DNA from: Aureibaculum algae
GTDB lineage: Bacteria; Bacteroidota; Bacteroidia; Flavobacteriales; Flavobacteriaceae
NCBI RefSeq assembly: GCF_006065315.1
Contig: NZ_CP040749.1
Coordinates: 1,626,501-1,690,500 of the forward strand
Reading direction: 5' to 3'
DNA: 64,000 nt
Below the pieces are notes generated by a model. It was not told where the DNA came from. It worked only from the letters and a program-made list of their open reading frames with translations, and did no database searches. Within the stretch, counting starts at the first letter, position 1. Every line of letters starts with the position of its first letter. This document shows positions 26,390 through 35,499 of the stretch, in pieces. The position numbers were made by a program, and so were the translations under genes.

Positions 26390-26983
26390 ATGAAACTACT
26401 TCAGTATTTAAAAAGTAAAATTTTTATTAGAACCATTATTTTAATGGGGATTATTGTGATTGCATTGATTTTTGGACTAAAAGCCATGATGAGTTATACC
26501 ACAAATCACGATCAAAAAATATTGGTTCCAGACTTGAAAAAGATGTCTTTATCAGATACTGAAACTACGTTATCTAATCTTAATTTAAATTTTGTTATTC
26601 AAGATTCTGCAAGTTACAATCCTGATTATCCGCCAAAGTCGGTTATTGATCAAGATCCAGAGGCGGGAGATTTTGTTAAGGATGGTCGTAAAATATATTT
26701 AACGCTAAACCCATCAAGCTATAAAAAAATAGCGATGCCTGATTTGTTGAATAAAACGAAAAGACAAGTAGAGACACATTTAAAATCTATTGGGTTTAAA
26801 ATTGGAAAATATCAATATATACCTGATCTAGGTAAAGATGTAGTTCGTAAAATGAAATATAAAGGCAAAGAATTAGAGATGGGAGATTTAGTTCCAAAAA
26901 ACTCTTTAATAGACTTGGTGTTGGGAGACGGAACTGGTGATGGAACGAGCGTTAGTACTGATGAAGGAACTGATGAAAATTAA
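26390..26983 (+). CDS. PASTA domain membrane protein
   Basis: One N-terminal membrane helix (about residues 14-33) is followed by two PASTA repeats (about 42-105 and 108-178) outside the membrane. Typical elements are VPDLKKMSLSDTETTLSNL with PKSVIDQDPEAGDFV, then MPDLLNKTKRQVETHLKSIG with PKNSLIDLVLG. PASTA domains bind peptidoglycan or muropeptides. No kinase or penicillin-binding domain is attached. Its start three bases before rluD and its divergence from ddl place it in a wall-linked neighbourhood, an arrangement common in Flavobacteriaceae. Confidence 0.9.
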   Translation: MKLLQYLKSKIFIRTIILMGIIVIALIFGLKAMMSYTTNHDQKILVPDLKKMSLSDTETTLSNLNLNFVIQDSASYNPDYPPKSVIDQDPEAGDFVKDGRKIYLTLNPSSYKKIAMPDLLNKTKRQVETHLKSIGFKIGKYQYIPDLGKDVVRKMKYKGKELEMGDLVPKNSLIDLVLGDGTGDGTSVSTDEGTDEN

Positions 26984-26985
26984 TC

Positions 26986-28011
26986 ATGTCTGAACAAGAA
27001 ATAGAATTAGATCAGGATGATTTGTATGAGCATTATAAGTTTACGGCTTCTACTGGTCAAGACCCTTTAAGGGTAGATAAATTTTTAATGAACTTTATTG
27101 AAAATGCTACTCGTAATAAAATTCAACAAGCCATAAAAGCGGGTAATGTATTGGTGAATGATGTTGCTGTAAAATCAAATCATAAGGTAAAACCATTTGA
27201 TGTAGTTCGTGTAGTATTGGCACATCCACCGCATGAAAACTTATTAGTTGCTGAAGATATTCCCATAGATATCGTTTATGAAGATGATGATGTAATGGTG
27301 GTTAACAAACCCGCGGGAATGGTTGTACATCCAGGTCACGGAAATTATAGTGGTACATTGGTTAATGGATTAATCCATCATATTGAAAATTTACCAACAA
27401 ACTCAAATGAACGTCCCGGCTTAGTGCATCGTATTGATAAAGATACGAGTGGATTATTAGTTGTAGCTAAGACTGAGCATGCCATGTCTCATTTGTCCAA
27501 TCAGTTTTATGATAGAACTACAGAGCGTTTGTATTATGCTTTAGTTTGGGGTAATGTAGAAGGTGAAGAAGGTACTATTGAAGGTAATATAGGTAGAAGC
27601 TTAAAAAACCGCTTGCAAATGAGCGTTTTTCCTGATGGAGAACACGGTAAACATGCGGTTACACATTATAAAGTATTAGAACGATTTAGTTATGTTACAC
27701 TAGTTCAATGTAAATTAGAAACAGGCCGTACGCATCAAATTAGAGCCCATTTTAAGCATATTGGTCACACTTTATTTAATGATGAACGTTACGGTGGAAA
27801 TGCCGTTTTAAAAGGAACTACGTTTACTAAATACAAGCAATTTGTTGACAATTGTTTTAAGGTCCTACCAAGGCAGGCCTTACATGCTAAAACCTTAGGT
27901 TTTGAACATCCAACAACTGGAGAGTTTATGCGATTTAATTCTGAAATACCGGAAGATATTGTTCAGTGTTTAGAAAAATGGAGAACGTATACGGTTAACC
28001 AAAAGGAATAA
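26986..28011 (+). CDS. rluD: RluD-family 23S rRNA pseudouridine synthase
   Basis: An S4 RNA-binding domain (about residues 26-84) precedes the pseudouridine synthase domain with the motif HRIDKDTSGLLVV. D151 is the catalytic aspartate. Further motifs are VNKPAGMVVHPG and LETGRTHQIRAH. At 341 residues it fits RluD/RluA-family enzymes that modify the large ribosomal subunit. The exact uridines cannot be read from sequence. It starts three bases after the PASTA gene and ends one base from the convergent thioesterase gene. Confidence 0.93.
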   Translation: MSEQEIELDQDDLYEHYKFTASTGQDPLRVDKFLMNFIENATRNKIQQAIKAGNVLVNDVAVKSNHKVKPFDVVRVVLAHPPHENLLVAEDIPIDIVYEDDDVMVVNKPAGMVVHPGHGNYSGTLVNGLIHHIENLPTNSNERPGLVHRIDKDTSGLLVVAKTEHAMSHLSNQFYDRTTERLYYALVWGNVEGEEGTIEGNIGRSLKNRLQMSVFPDGEHGKHAVTHYKVLERFSYVTLVQCKLETGRTHQIRAHFKHIGHTLFNDERYGGNAVLKGTTFTKYKQFVDNCFKVLPRQALHAKTLGFEHPTTGEFMRFNSEIPEDIVQCLEKWRTYTVNQKE

Positions 28012-28012
28012 A

Positions 28013-28411
28013 TTACTTTTCTAAAATATGATGGTCTAAGACAAAACACGTAAAATCACCTTCAAAAACCAACTCTTTTATTTGATTGGTTACTTTTACT
28101 ATAACAGTTACTTTTTTACCCTTAGTTTCGGTAACTTCAGCAATAGCGGTTAATTCATCATTTAGAACTACTGGTTTTAAATATTTAGTATCTACTTTTC
28201 CTAATACAACGGTAGGTTCGTTAATGGCAACCATAGCGGCATAATCTGCCAATCCAAAAGTAAAACTACCATGAGCCAAGTTGAAAGTGTCAACAACCAT
28301 TTCTTGAGTGATTTGGAGTGAAACTTTGGCGTTATTTTTTGTAATTGAGATTACAGATCCAACTAGTTTTTTGGAAGCTAATAAATGTGTGTTCTGTTTT
28401 AAAGTAGCCAT
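28013..28411 (-). CDS. Hotdog-fold thioesterase (PaaI-like)
   Basis: This 132-residue single hotdog domain contains VVDTFNLAHGSFTFGLADYAAM, where the NxxHG element followed by xxxxLxD marks PaaI/4HBT thioesterases that hydrolyse acyl-CoAs. VVLGKVDTKYLKPVV and ELTAIAEV supply the core strands. The substrate is unknown. The gene is divergent from the CAT-family acyltransferase and ends one base from rluD. Confidence 0.85.
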   Translation of the reverse strand: MATLKQNTHLLASKKLVGSVISITKNNAKVSLQITQEMVVDTFNLAHGSFTFGLADYAAMVAINEPTVVLGKVDTKYLKPVVLNDELTAIAEVTETKGKKVTVIVKVTNQIKELVFEGDFTCFVLDHHILEK

Positions 28412-28516
28412 TGATTTTATTCATTTTTAGAATTGATGTGCGAATTTCATTTTTTTTAAATTAAGAATCAAACTAAATTATTTTGTTTGTATTTTTAATT
28501 TTTGAAAGACGACCAC

Positions 28517-29146
28517 ATGAAAATAATTGATATCGAAAATTGGGACAGAAAAAATCAGTATGATTTTTTTAAAAATTACGAAGATCCTTTTTTTAATATC
28601 ACGGCTACACTAGAGGTAACCAATTTATATCGCTTTTGCAAAGTCCATAAGTTGTCTTTTTTTCTGGCAGGTTTGTATGTCGCAAATAAAGCAATGAATC
28701 AAATTCCTGAATTTAAACTTCGATTAGATGATGGAAAGGTTATCGCATTTGATGACATAGATATAAGTTCTACGGTTTTAAATGATGATGACACATTTTC
28801 ATTTTGTCATTTTGAATCGTATTCTTCTATTTTTGAATTTATAGAAAATGGCTTAAAGACAATTGAAAATCTTAAAAATAGTATTGTTGGTGATTCAGAT
28901 GTTAATGCTATAGCTGTTGTTCATAGTACCACAATACCTTGGGTTTCAATTACAGGGTTTAAACATGCTCGTAATGGAAATGAAAAGGAAATTGGAATTC
29001 CAAAAATTGTCTTTGGTAAGTATTATAATCAAGATAATCGTAAAATTATGCCGTTCTCTGTTGAGGTGCACCATGCTTTAATGGATGGAATTCACGTCGG
29101 TTTGCTTTACGAAAAAATGCAATATATTATAGATCATCTAAAGTAG
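28517..29146 (+). CDS. Chloramphenicol acetyltransferase (CatA)-family protein
   Basis: The trimeric CAT fold is recognised from the C-terminal catalytic motif HHALMDG (185-191), in which the second histidine is the general base. FFLAGLYVANKAMN, FRLR-like FKLRLDDG and PWVSITGFKHAR are also present. At 209 residues it matches CatA length. Many Bacteroidetes homologues are chromosomal and have not been shown to acetylate chloramphenicol, so resistance should not be assumed. A TTG at 28502 would lengthen it; ATG 28517 (MKIIDIENWDRK) is preferred. Confidence 0.88.
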   Translation: MKIIDIENWDRKNQYDFFKNYEDPFFNITATLEVTNLYRFCKVHKLSFFLAGLYVANKAMNQIPEFKLRLDDGKVIAFDDIDISSTVLNDDDTFSFCHFESYSSIFEFIENGLKTIENLKNSIVGDSDVNAIAVVHSTTIPWVSITGFKHARNGNEKEIGIPKIVFGKYYNQDNRKIMPFSVEVHHALMDGIHVGLLYEKMQYIIDHLK

Positions 29147-29147
29147 A

Positions 29148-29714
29148 TTAAAGGCGTTTATTTTTACGTTTTTTATCTTTCTCGTATCGGGTTTTTTCTG
29201 TTGAAAATTTAAAAATAGTGCTCCCATTATTTCTAACTATAGGGTTGATATAACTTTTGTTTTCTTTCAATGATTGGTTAAAATAGATACCTTTTAATAT
29301 GGTGTCACGGTAATTTATATGATTGTTATTTACAAGTTTTTTAAGCGTATTCTCTTTGTCAATAATTTCTTCCTGTTCCGTAGAAAAGGGTTTGGTTAAA
29401 GAATCAAAATAATTGTTTTCTTGATAAAGTGCTTTTTCATTTCTAGAAATAAAATCGTCTTTATTCTTTATAAAGTTTTTTAAATTGGTGGTGATTAATG
29501 TTTTAATCTCTTCTACCGATAGGGTGTCTAAATCACGGTTATAGCCTTTAATTTTTGTAATTAAGTAAGTATCAAGACATTTCGCCTCTTGTTCTGCAAC
29601 CATTTCTGGTGTTACCTTTAGCATGTTAGTAGCCGTTTTGTCCGTATTTTGACAGGAACCAAAAGTTGCAGACAATAATAGAATACTGAGTAAGAGTGAT
29701 GCCTTGTTTTTCAT
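29148..29714 (-). CDS. Small lipoprotein of unknown function
   Basis: A signal peptide with lipobox (TFGSC, C21) is followed by a mostly helical, charged domain of about 165 residues rich in lysine, glutamate and asparagine, ending in a basic tail (KDKKRKNKRL). No family was recognised. It is the last gene of the minus-strand run 29148-37036 and lies six bases after the YARHG gene stop, so the two are probably cotranscribed. It converges on the CAT gene with a one-base gap. Confidence 0.75.
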   Translation of the reverse strand: MKNKASLLLSILLLSATFGSCQNTDKTATNMLKVTPEMVAEQEAKCLDTYLITKIKGYNRDLDTLSVEEIKTLITTNLKNFIKNKDDFISRNEKALYQENNYFDSLTKPFSTEQEEIIDKENTLKKLVNNNHINYRDTILKGIYFNQSLKENKSYINPIVRNNGSTIFKFSTEKTRYEKDKKRKNKRL

Positions 29715-29720
29715 TAAAAT

Positions 29721-30434
29721 TTATTTTTCTTTTTCTATTTTTTGAATGTTTAATAGGTTCCTTTTTTCTATCGCTGTTAAAAAGGAATCAATGTTTTTAT
29801 AAACGCCCTTATACCATTCTTGATTTTCAAAATAAAGAGCCATTGCACCGTTTTTTCTGAAAATGTAACCATAACGAGCATAAATTTCATTTCTCATTAT
29901 TATTAACTCTCCTAAAGACATTGATTTCAATTGATTAGAGTCAAGTATTTCAAATTTGGTCTGAATGTAGTAACCGTAATTATGCTCCTCTAAGTTGTTG
30001 CTGAAAAGGCCTAGTTCAAAATCACCATCACTACTCATTTGAACGGGTGGATTTTCCATTTTTAGGCATTTAATACTTCTATTATTATGAACGTAAATTA
30101 AAAACTCACCATTGGTTTCGTCAGAATAAAATTTGTTGCCTTCTATTCTAACATTTGTATAGTTAATGTAGTTCGAGTTCCAGCCTATTACTTCTTCATT
30201 TTCTATGTTCCAATCTCCATTTTCTAATTGAGCAGTTATTAAGTTTCCGGCAATTGCAATAGTAAAAACCGATTCAGCTTCAGATTCTCCATAGAAATAA
30301 GCTCCTTCATATTCATCTGTTTTATCAACTACCCATGGACTTAAATTACTTTTATCTACATTCTCTTCTGAGGTCCAAATTTGACCAAAGAGATGTGATG
30401 AAGCTAATAGAATAATGATTAGTATGTTTTTCAT
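29721..30434 (-). CDS. YARHG domain secreted protein
   Basis: A signal peptide (1-17) precedes a beta-rich N-terminal domain. The C-terminal YARHG domain (about 175-235) contains LIIMRNEIYARYGYIFRKN and EWYKGVY. YARHG domains occur in extracellular bacterial proteins, and their function is unknown. Here the name-giving YARHG reads YARYG. It lies 15 bases downstream of the next minus-strand gene and six upstream of the lipoprotein gene. Confidence 0.82.
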   Translation of the reverse strand: MKNILIIILLASSHLFGQIWTSEENVDKSNLSPWVVDKTDEYEGAYFYGESEAESVFTIAIAGNLITAQLENGDWNIENEEVIGWNSNYINYTNVRIEGNKFYSDETNGEFLIYVHNNRSIKCLKMENPPVQMSSDGDFELGLFSNNLEEHNYGYYIQTKFEILDSNQLKSMSLGELIIMRNEIYARYGYIFRKNGAMALYFENQEWYKGVYKNIDSFLTAIEKRNLLNIQKIEKEK

Positions 30435-30449
30435 TTTAAAGGCGTGTTA

Positions 30450-31508
30450 TTAATAGTATTCATTTCCGTTTCTGTCTACATATCCTTTTCTATCATTTGA
30501 ATTTTTAAATTCAGCTAAATTGAATTCAAATGGAAGTAGCTCTAAATACTCAATACTAGTCGTGTTATAATATCCATAGTGTCCGTTTCTTTTAACTTTT
30601 ATTGGAAGCTGTGTTGCATCTACTTCATCAAAATATTGTACACCATATTCCTCTTCAAAAATTCCAAATGAATCTCCAAAATCTATGATTACATATTCTA
30701 AAGCAGGGAAGTTTCCATTATATTCTAATTCACGTTCCGCATTTAAAAAAGAGATGTCTTTCACTTTTGTTTTTGCTATAGTATAAATAGTGCTATAATT
30801 ATCAAAAGTATAGCTTGTAAAACCTACTGCTTTTTTAACAATAAATGCGTCGTCGGTTTCTTCAATTTTTAGACTGTAGGTGGTTACGTTTCCGCAAACT
30901 CCATAGAAGGGAGGTGTAGTTATAATGGCTTCTGTAAAGGGTTTTAAGTGCTTGTTTACATACATTATTTCTGTATTGTTATTCAGTATCTGTACACTGT
31001 CATTATTAATTTGAGCTATATATTTAATATCATTTAGCACTATTTTGTCATTTTTATCCTTTACCGTGATTAGGTTTCCTTTTTTATGCACTTGGTAGGT
31101 TATACCTTGTATAAAAAGGCTCCAATCATAAAGTACTGGTGTCGATTTTTGATATTTAGCAATTAGATTGGTATTTATTTTACGGGGTAGTTCAATAGAA
31201 AAACCACCTCTAGCACTCAATGAGGTTTCATCCCATTCCGAATACTCAACACTAGATATCATTTCAACAGGAGCAGCCCCTACTATGTTTTTCTCAATTT
31301 CGTCATAGACAAAAACTTTTCCTGATTGGTCACTAAATTTCGAGAAAGGGGCATTGTAGAAATAAATGTTCACTGATGCATATCTACTATACTGTCCGTC
31401 TGGGCTATATGATTTATAATAAACTCCAGATGTTTGTATCAGAAAATAGATGGTAGTTATGATTACCACGACTAGTGTAACTACAATTATTTTTAATTTT
31501 TTGGACAT
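30450..31508 (-). CDS. Membrane-anchored protein with WG-repeat-like C-terminus
   Basis: One N-terminal helix (about residues 5-24) anchors an extracytoplasmic, beta-rich domain of about 325 residues. The end of the protein (NGHYGYYNTTS, then RKGYVDRNGNEYY) resembles WG/KWG repeats, which read as strand-turn-strand units with GYxDxxG. No enzyme motif was seen. It belongs to the run of unknown exported proteins. Confidence 0.7.
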   Translation of the reverse strand: MSKKLKIIVVTLVVVIITTIYFLIQTSGVYYKSYSPDGQYSRYASVNIYFYNAPFSKFSDQSGKVFVYDEIEKNIVGAAPVEMISSVEYSEWDETSLSARGGFSIELPRKINTNLIAKYQKSTPVLYDWSLFIQGITYQVHKKGNLITVKDKNDKIVLNDIKYIAQINNDSVQILNNNTEIMYVNKHLKPFTEAIITTPPFYGVCGNVTTYSLKIEETDDAFIVKKAVGFTSYTFDNYSTIYTIAKTKVKDISFLNAERELEYNGNFPALEYVIIDFGDSFGIFEEEYGVQYFDEVDATQLPIKVKRNGHYGYYNTTSIEYLELLPFEFNLAEFKNSNDRKGYVDRNGNEYY

Positions 31509-31535
31509 TACGGATGGGCTAGTTTATGATCGGTT

Positions 31536-32186
31536 TTAGTTTATAAGTATAGAGCTAATCAATAGCACAATTTGGATGAGAACTAAGCCCCAGAATAACT
31601 TTAACGATGGTTTAACCGTTTCAGATATAAAATTGTTGAACTTTTCTGTAATAACATGAGATAGGTCTACGTTTTTATCCTGAAAATTTACGTCATCAAG
31701 TTTAATTTTTTTTAGCCCAAAGAGAATGACTTTACGTTGCAATTTTGAGGTGTCGACATCGTCTTTAGCAGATTGAAATAGTTGTACTTTTAAAACGGCT
31801 TTATCAGAAAGCTCCTTTTTCCATCCTTCTTTATGAGTTAATGTCGTCGTTAAATTACCCACTTTAGATGAGATGTAATCACCTAATCTACCTTCCCATA
31901 AAAGATAAATTGCATTTTGGATTGAAATTTTATTTGCAATTATAAAATATAAAATTATAAAAACAGGAGCTCCGAAAACCAATAAGAATGCGAAGAAGTT
32001 CGTTGTGACTAATCCGATACCTAAAGCGATAATACTGCCATGACCACCTCCAGCTACTTCCATATTTCTATAAAGTGCTATTAGAAAAGTGATCAGTGTT
32101 ATTAGATTACCCGTTGCGAAAATAAAAACCCATTTAAGAGCCGTTTTACCCGTAATTTTTGCAGTTAGTTTTATGTTTTCTTTCAT
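31536..32186 (-). CDS. Unknown multi-pass membrane protein
   Basis: Hydrophobic helices are visible at about residues 15-38, 55-90 (two) and 195-215, with a charged cytosolic domain of about 100 residues between them. No family was recognised. An operator-like pair of direct repeats lies about 95 bases upstream (32281-32311), shared with three other genes of this run. Confidence 0.7.
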   Translation of the reverse strand: MKENIKLTAKITGKTALKWVFIFATGNLITLITFLIALYRNMEVAGGGHGSIIALGIGLVTTNFFAFLLVFGAPVFIILYFIIANKISIQNAIYLLWEGRLGDYISSKVGNLTTTLTHKEGWKKELSDKAVLKVQLFQSAKDDVDTSKLQRKVILFGLKKIKLDDVNFQDKNVDLSHVITEKFNNFISETVKPSLKLFWGLVLIQIVLLISSILIN

Positions 32187-32280
32187 CTTTTTATTTTTTG
32201 ATATGTCAGTTATATCATTTGATTAATAACTTTACATCAAAAGTAATCGTGAACGGGTTGAGTGAAAGGAGCTAATGTTA

Positions 32281-32311
32281 ATTCGGGGTGTTTTAATCCA
32301 TATTTGAAATA
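32281..32311 (-). promoter_or_regulatory. LytTR-type operator, 21-bp-spaced direct repeats (site 1)
   Basis: ATTCG at 32281 recurs as ATTTG at 32302, 21 bp on, with similar flanks (AATTCGGGGTGTTTTA). The site is 95 bases upstream of the membrane protein gene that starts at 32186. Sites 2-4 (33264, 34727, 37148) share the arrangement. Two direct repeats two helical turns apart are typical of LytTR response-regulator binding sites. Confidence 0.55.
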
Positions 32312-32443
32312 AAGAGCCATAGATATGAATTTTATAAATATGAATTTTATTATCTGTTAAGTCTAAAAAACGATATTATTAATACCTCAATACGTTACGG
32401 AATAGCAGATAATTGAGACTGTAGTAATCGTAGGTTATATATT

Positions 32444-33172
32444 CTAGTAGGCTTTTTTAAACCCATTTTCTGTTAATTTCAATTGTATCATGGTTTTTTC
32501 ATTTGCGTAAAATCCGGTATCTTCAAGTTCTCCATAACTGTTATACGAAAGTGTTTTTTTATCGGAATCATATTTTAATCCTATGGTTTGAGACCTATTT
32601 GCTCCAATATAAAGGACTGTTTTGTTATTGAATAGATTATCGCATTTATACAAATTATCGTCTTTTATTTCAAAAATTCTTGCCGTACTATAATGTTTGC
32701 CGCCACAGCAGGTGCCATTACCAAGAATAAGGTAATAGGATTTTTCCTTAATTTTTAGCAAGTGTAAACCGGAAATAAACACTTCTTCATATCCTTCAGG
32801 CTCTTGATCCAAGTCAATATATTTTACAGTGCCTGAAGGTGTTTTAAATTGAACGTAGGTTTCTGTACCATGGCAACATCCGTAATCTCTTTCGCTCCAA
32901 GAATATGTTTTCACTAAACCGTCAGAAGAGCGTCTAATACTTACGTGTTTTGATAAGCTATCATGCGGGTTTGAAAAACTAGTAGAATCCTTAAGGTGTT
33001 GCGTAAATCGTTTTTTTATGAATGCGTACATATGATTGGACAGCTCCATATCTACTTCTTGATATGCTTTAAAAGATTTCGCTAATAAGTCATCGTAATA
33101 ATTTTCTTCTTGACTAAAAACGGGACCATTGTACGTAAGAACGATACATACGAGAGCTAATAATTTCTTCAT
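32444..33172 (-). CDS. Unknown secreted protein
   Basis: A signal peptide (1-20, cut before QEEN) precedes a domain of about 220 residues with no recognised family. It contains several cysteines in CCHG and GTCCGGKHY segments that could form disulfides or bind metal. VDLD-like YIDLDQEPEGYEEVF and the repeated beta-strand pattern suggest a compact beta domain. The operator-like repeat at 33264-33300 lies 92 bases upstream. Confidence 0.72.
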   Translation of the reverse strand: MKKLLALVCIVLTYNGPVFSQEENYYDDLLAKSFKAYQEVDMELSNHMYAFIKKRFTQHLKDSTSFSNPHDSLSKHVSIRRSSDGLVKTYSWSERDYGCCHGTETYVQFKTPSGTVKYIDLDQEPEGYEEVFISGLHLLKIKEKSYYLILGNGTCCGGKHYSTARIFEIKDDNLYKCDNLFNNKTVLYIGANRSQTIGLKYDSDKKTLSYNSYGELEDTGFYANEKTMIQLKLTENGFKKAY

Positions 33173-33263
33173 TTAATCTTCATTTAAGTGTTCATAACAA
33201 TTTTTCGTTGTTATTTAAGTCAAATGTATAGTAAGAACTGTGAAGCAATATATACCGATATTG

Positions 33264-33300
33264 ATTCGATAGGGTTGAATACATATTCGGTAGGGGTTGA
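33264..33300 (-). promoter_or_regulatory. LytTR-type operator, 21-bp-spaced direct repeats (site 4)
   Basis: ATTCGATAGGGTTGA at 33264 and ATTCGGTAGGGGTTGA at 33285 are near-identical direct repeats spaced exactly 21 bp. This is the clearest of the four sites and lies 92 bases upstream of the secreted protein gene starting at 33172. Confidence 0.62.
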
Positions 33301-33403
33301 TAAAGAATAATGGTTGTTACATTCTGCGTACTTTTACTATTTCATGTTTTGGAATCCATTGATAATTAATTGTAAATTTTATTAAAATTGATAAGGCTCC
33401 ATT

Positions 33404-33895
33404 TTAAGGACATGTTGTTACAGGGTTACCACATAGCCATTCTGAAGCTATCCAACCGATTGAGCCATTAAATTCAACTTTTACCCAATCAGAACATACA
33501 TCGAGTACGCTAACACCTGTTTCTTGCTCTATAGTTCCCACAAACGTTCCATTAATAGGAGCATCTAATAGTTTTACATCTTTTCGTGTTGACGCTCCAA
33601 TTACTGATCTATGAATCCAACCTATGTCACCAGGAATATTAATATCATTAGCCTCAATACTTATAATTGTTTTAATTTTAAACCATTCCTTTTTTAATGC
33701 TAATAATTCTACAGTATAATAATCTTGCTCATGGTTAAGTTTTAGCACTATTTTTCCATTAGGTGTTGCCCTAATATTAGTTTCAGTACCATCGTCAATG
33801 AGATAAACTTTTAATGATGTAAATGGACAGGATTGTGAATAAGAGCAAGTAGCACTAAAAAGCACTGCAATTAATACTATGATTTGTTTTTTCAT
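33404..33895 (-). CDS. Secreted protein with two SH3b-like domains
   Basis: A signal peptide (1-20, cut before QSCP) is followed by two SH3b-type units. The first (about 28-90) runs from NIRATPNGKIVLKL to GWIHRSV, and the second (about 95-155) from KLLDAPINGTFVG to VKVEFNGSIGWIASEWL. Bacterial SH3 domains of this type often bind cell-wall peptides. No catalytic domain is attached. The upstream gap is short (41 bases), so it is probably in the transcript of the gene starting at 34664. Confidence 0.82.
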   Translation of the reverse strand: MKKQIIVLIAVLFSATCSYSQSCPFTSLKVYLIDDGTETNIRATPNGKIVLKLNHEQDYYTVELLALKKEWFKIKTIISIEANDINIPGDIGWIHRSVIGASTRKDVKLLDAPINGTFVGTIEQETGVSVLDVCSDWVKVEFNGSIGWIASEWLCGNPVTTCP

Positions 33896-33935
33896 GATTT
33901 TATATTTCCTTTCTTGCCGCTAAGTTGAAATTTAA

Positions 33936-34664
33936 CTATTTAATTCTCAATAAATCAGAAAGTTGATTTATTTCTAACACACCTTCAATTTTACCATTTT
34001 TTACCATAAAAATATCTTCACATAAAATCTCTAAATTATACTTGTTGTCCATTATTAAATAGGCGTGCATATTCATAAAGTTCTTTTTATGTTCAGCTTC
34101 TAAATTATTATCAGCAATAAAAATAAGTCCTTTTCTGGGTATTGATACCATCAATTCATCGCAATCTAGCATTTTATGAGCTTCTAGCATATGCTTTTTA
34201 CTGAGTATACTTTCTGAAGCGATAAAAGAAAGTTTAGAAGATAAAACTTGATACGATAATTTGTCATCTATAGGATTCCAAAACTCAAAATTAGCAGCCC
34301 TAATGTCTAAGTTGTGTGCTCCTTTTTCTACAAGCATATTATAATAGCTTTCATCTTTAGTTGCCGTTTTAATGTGGAGTAGTTGTGGGTCTCCTTCTTC
34401 ATCTAAATTGATATCATCTAACATTACATAGGTAGTGTAGATATTAGCATAAATAGATTCACGTTCATGAAAGACGGCGGCAATTTCGTTATTCATGTCA
34501 AATTCAGTAGTCTTTCCTGAGATTAATGAAGGATATATATTTAAATCTGACAGTTTCTTTTTTGTTTGGTTAACAGGTTTTACAATCGTTTTTGTTTGTT
34601 GAGGCCTTACATTGGTTGGCTTTGAAGTACCTAATCCTAGTATTTTTCTAAAAATGTTTGTCAT
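33936..34664 (-). CDS. Unknown cytosolic protein
   Basis: This 242-residue soluble protein has no signal peptide and a lysine- and glutamine-rich linker (residues 15-38) followed by a globular domain. The central part (TTYVMLDDINLDEEGD, KKHMLEAHKMLDCDELMVSIPRKGLIFI) has an alternating strand/helix pattern loosely like DUF1444, but this is not firm. An operator-like repeat at 34727-34757 lies 63 bases upstream. It probably heads a transcript that includes the SH3b gene. Confidence 0.7.
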   Translation of the reverse strand: MTNIFRKILGLGTSKPTNVRPQQTKTIVKPVNQTKKKLSDLNIYPSLISGKTTEFDMNNEIAAVFHERESIYANIYTTYVMLDDINLDEEGDPQLLHIKTATKDESYYNMLVEKGAHNLDIRAANFEFWNPIDDKLSYQVLSSKLSFIASESILSKKHMLEAHKMLDCDELMVSIPRKGLIFIADNNLEAEHKKNFMNMHAYLIMDNKYNLEILCEDIFMVKNGKIEGVLEINQLSDLLRIK

Positions 34665-34726
34665 TGTTATTTTTTTGCTACTTCAAAAGTAACTTGGTAA
34701 ACACTAAGTAAAAGGTGCTAATGTCA

Positions 34727-34757
34727 ATTCGGGGTGTATTGAGCCATATTTGAATAG
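34727..34757 (-). promoter_or_regulatory. LytTR-type operator, 21-bp-spaced direct repeats (site 2)
   Basis: ATTCG at 34727 and ATTTG at 34748 are 21 bp apart. The wider block GCTAATGTCAATTCGGGGTG closely matches site 1. It lies 63 bases upstream of the gene starting at 34664. Confidence 0.55.
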
Positions 34758-34859
34758 TTGTATGGTAGATTAGAAGATTTCTAGATGAGTTAATAGGAAA
34801 TAGGTCTTCAAAAGTTACAATTGGAGTATTGGTCTTTTTTAAGAAATGTTAGATTTTTA

Positions 34860-35420
34860 TTACTTTTCGCAATCAACAGTCTCATCTAATAAATGATTGT
34901 TGTTTAATTTGAAATCAATTGCTCTATTTAATATTAGTTCTTTTTTACCTGTATCAGGATTCATTTCATTGTCAAAAAATTTAATGGTTAGGGTTGTACC
35001 TTTTTTTAAGGCCGTTCTAAAGTTTTCAAAGGTGACTTTGTCATAATTTTTAAACGGATTTTCGAACATTTCTTCATCTATTAAAAACACGATCTTTTTA
35101 AAACGTTCTGATTTCGAAGAAGTAAAATCTAATCCACCGCGATAGCCATCTCTATAATTATTTGTAAATTCAATTAAAAAACTAGGCATTTTTGATTCCT
35201 TGCAATGAATGGAAAAAAAAAGAATATAGTCTTTATTTGAAAAATTAGTTAAAGAAATTTTATTATGAAGGGAGGTAAGTGTCCAACCCTCATTTTGAAT
35301 GTTATAAATTTCATTTTCAGATAATTCATCAAAATTAATAATAGAATCTTTACTTATATTTTGAGCAAATATGCTAAAGCTTACTATTAATAAAATTAAC
35401 GTGATTACGTGTTTGTTCAT
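34860..35420 (-). CDS. Unknown secreted protein
   Basis: A signal peptide (1-19, cut after IFA before QNIS) precedes about 165 residues of charged, beta-rich sequence with no recognised family. Segments such as LSENEIYNIQNEGWTLTS and KVTFENFRTALKKGTT are typical of small secreted Bacteroidetes proteins. No operator repeat was found directly upstream, so it may be read from its own promoter or through from the genes starting at 36285 and 37036. Confidence 0.68.
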   Translation of the reverse strand: MNKHVITLILLIVSFSIFAQNISKDSIINFDELSENEIYNIQNEGWTLTSLHNKISLTNFSNKDYILFFSIHCKESKMPSFLIEFTNNYRDGYRGGLDFTSSKSERFKKIVFLIDEEMFENPFKNYDKVTFENFRTALKKGTTLTIKFFDNEMNPDTGKKELILNRAIDFKLNNNHLLDETVDCEK

Positions 35421-35499
35421 TAGTTATTAAATTACTTATACCATAATTTTATTGCTGTTTGAACTATAAGCCTATTATGTAATTACAAATTTTAATTCT

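Noticed and set aside
28517..29146. Chloramphenicol-resistance determinant
   Set aside because: The catalytic HHxxxDG is present, but chromosomal CatA-family proteins of Bacteroidetes are not known to confer resistance by sequence alone.
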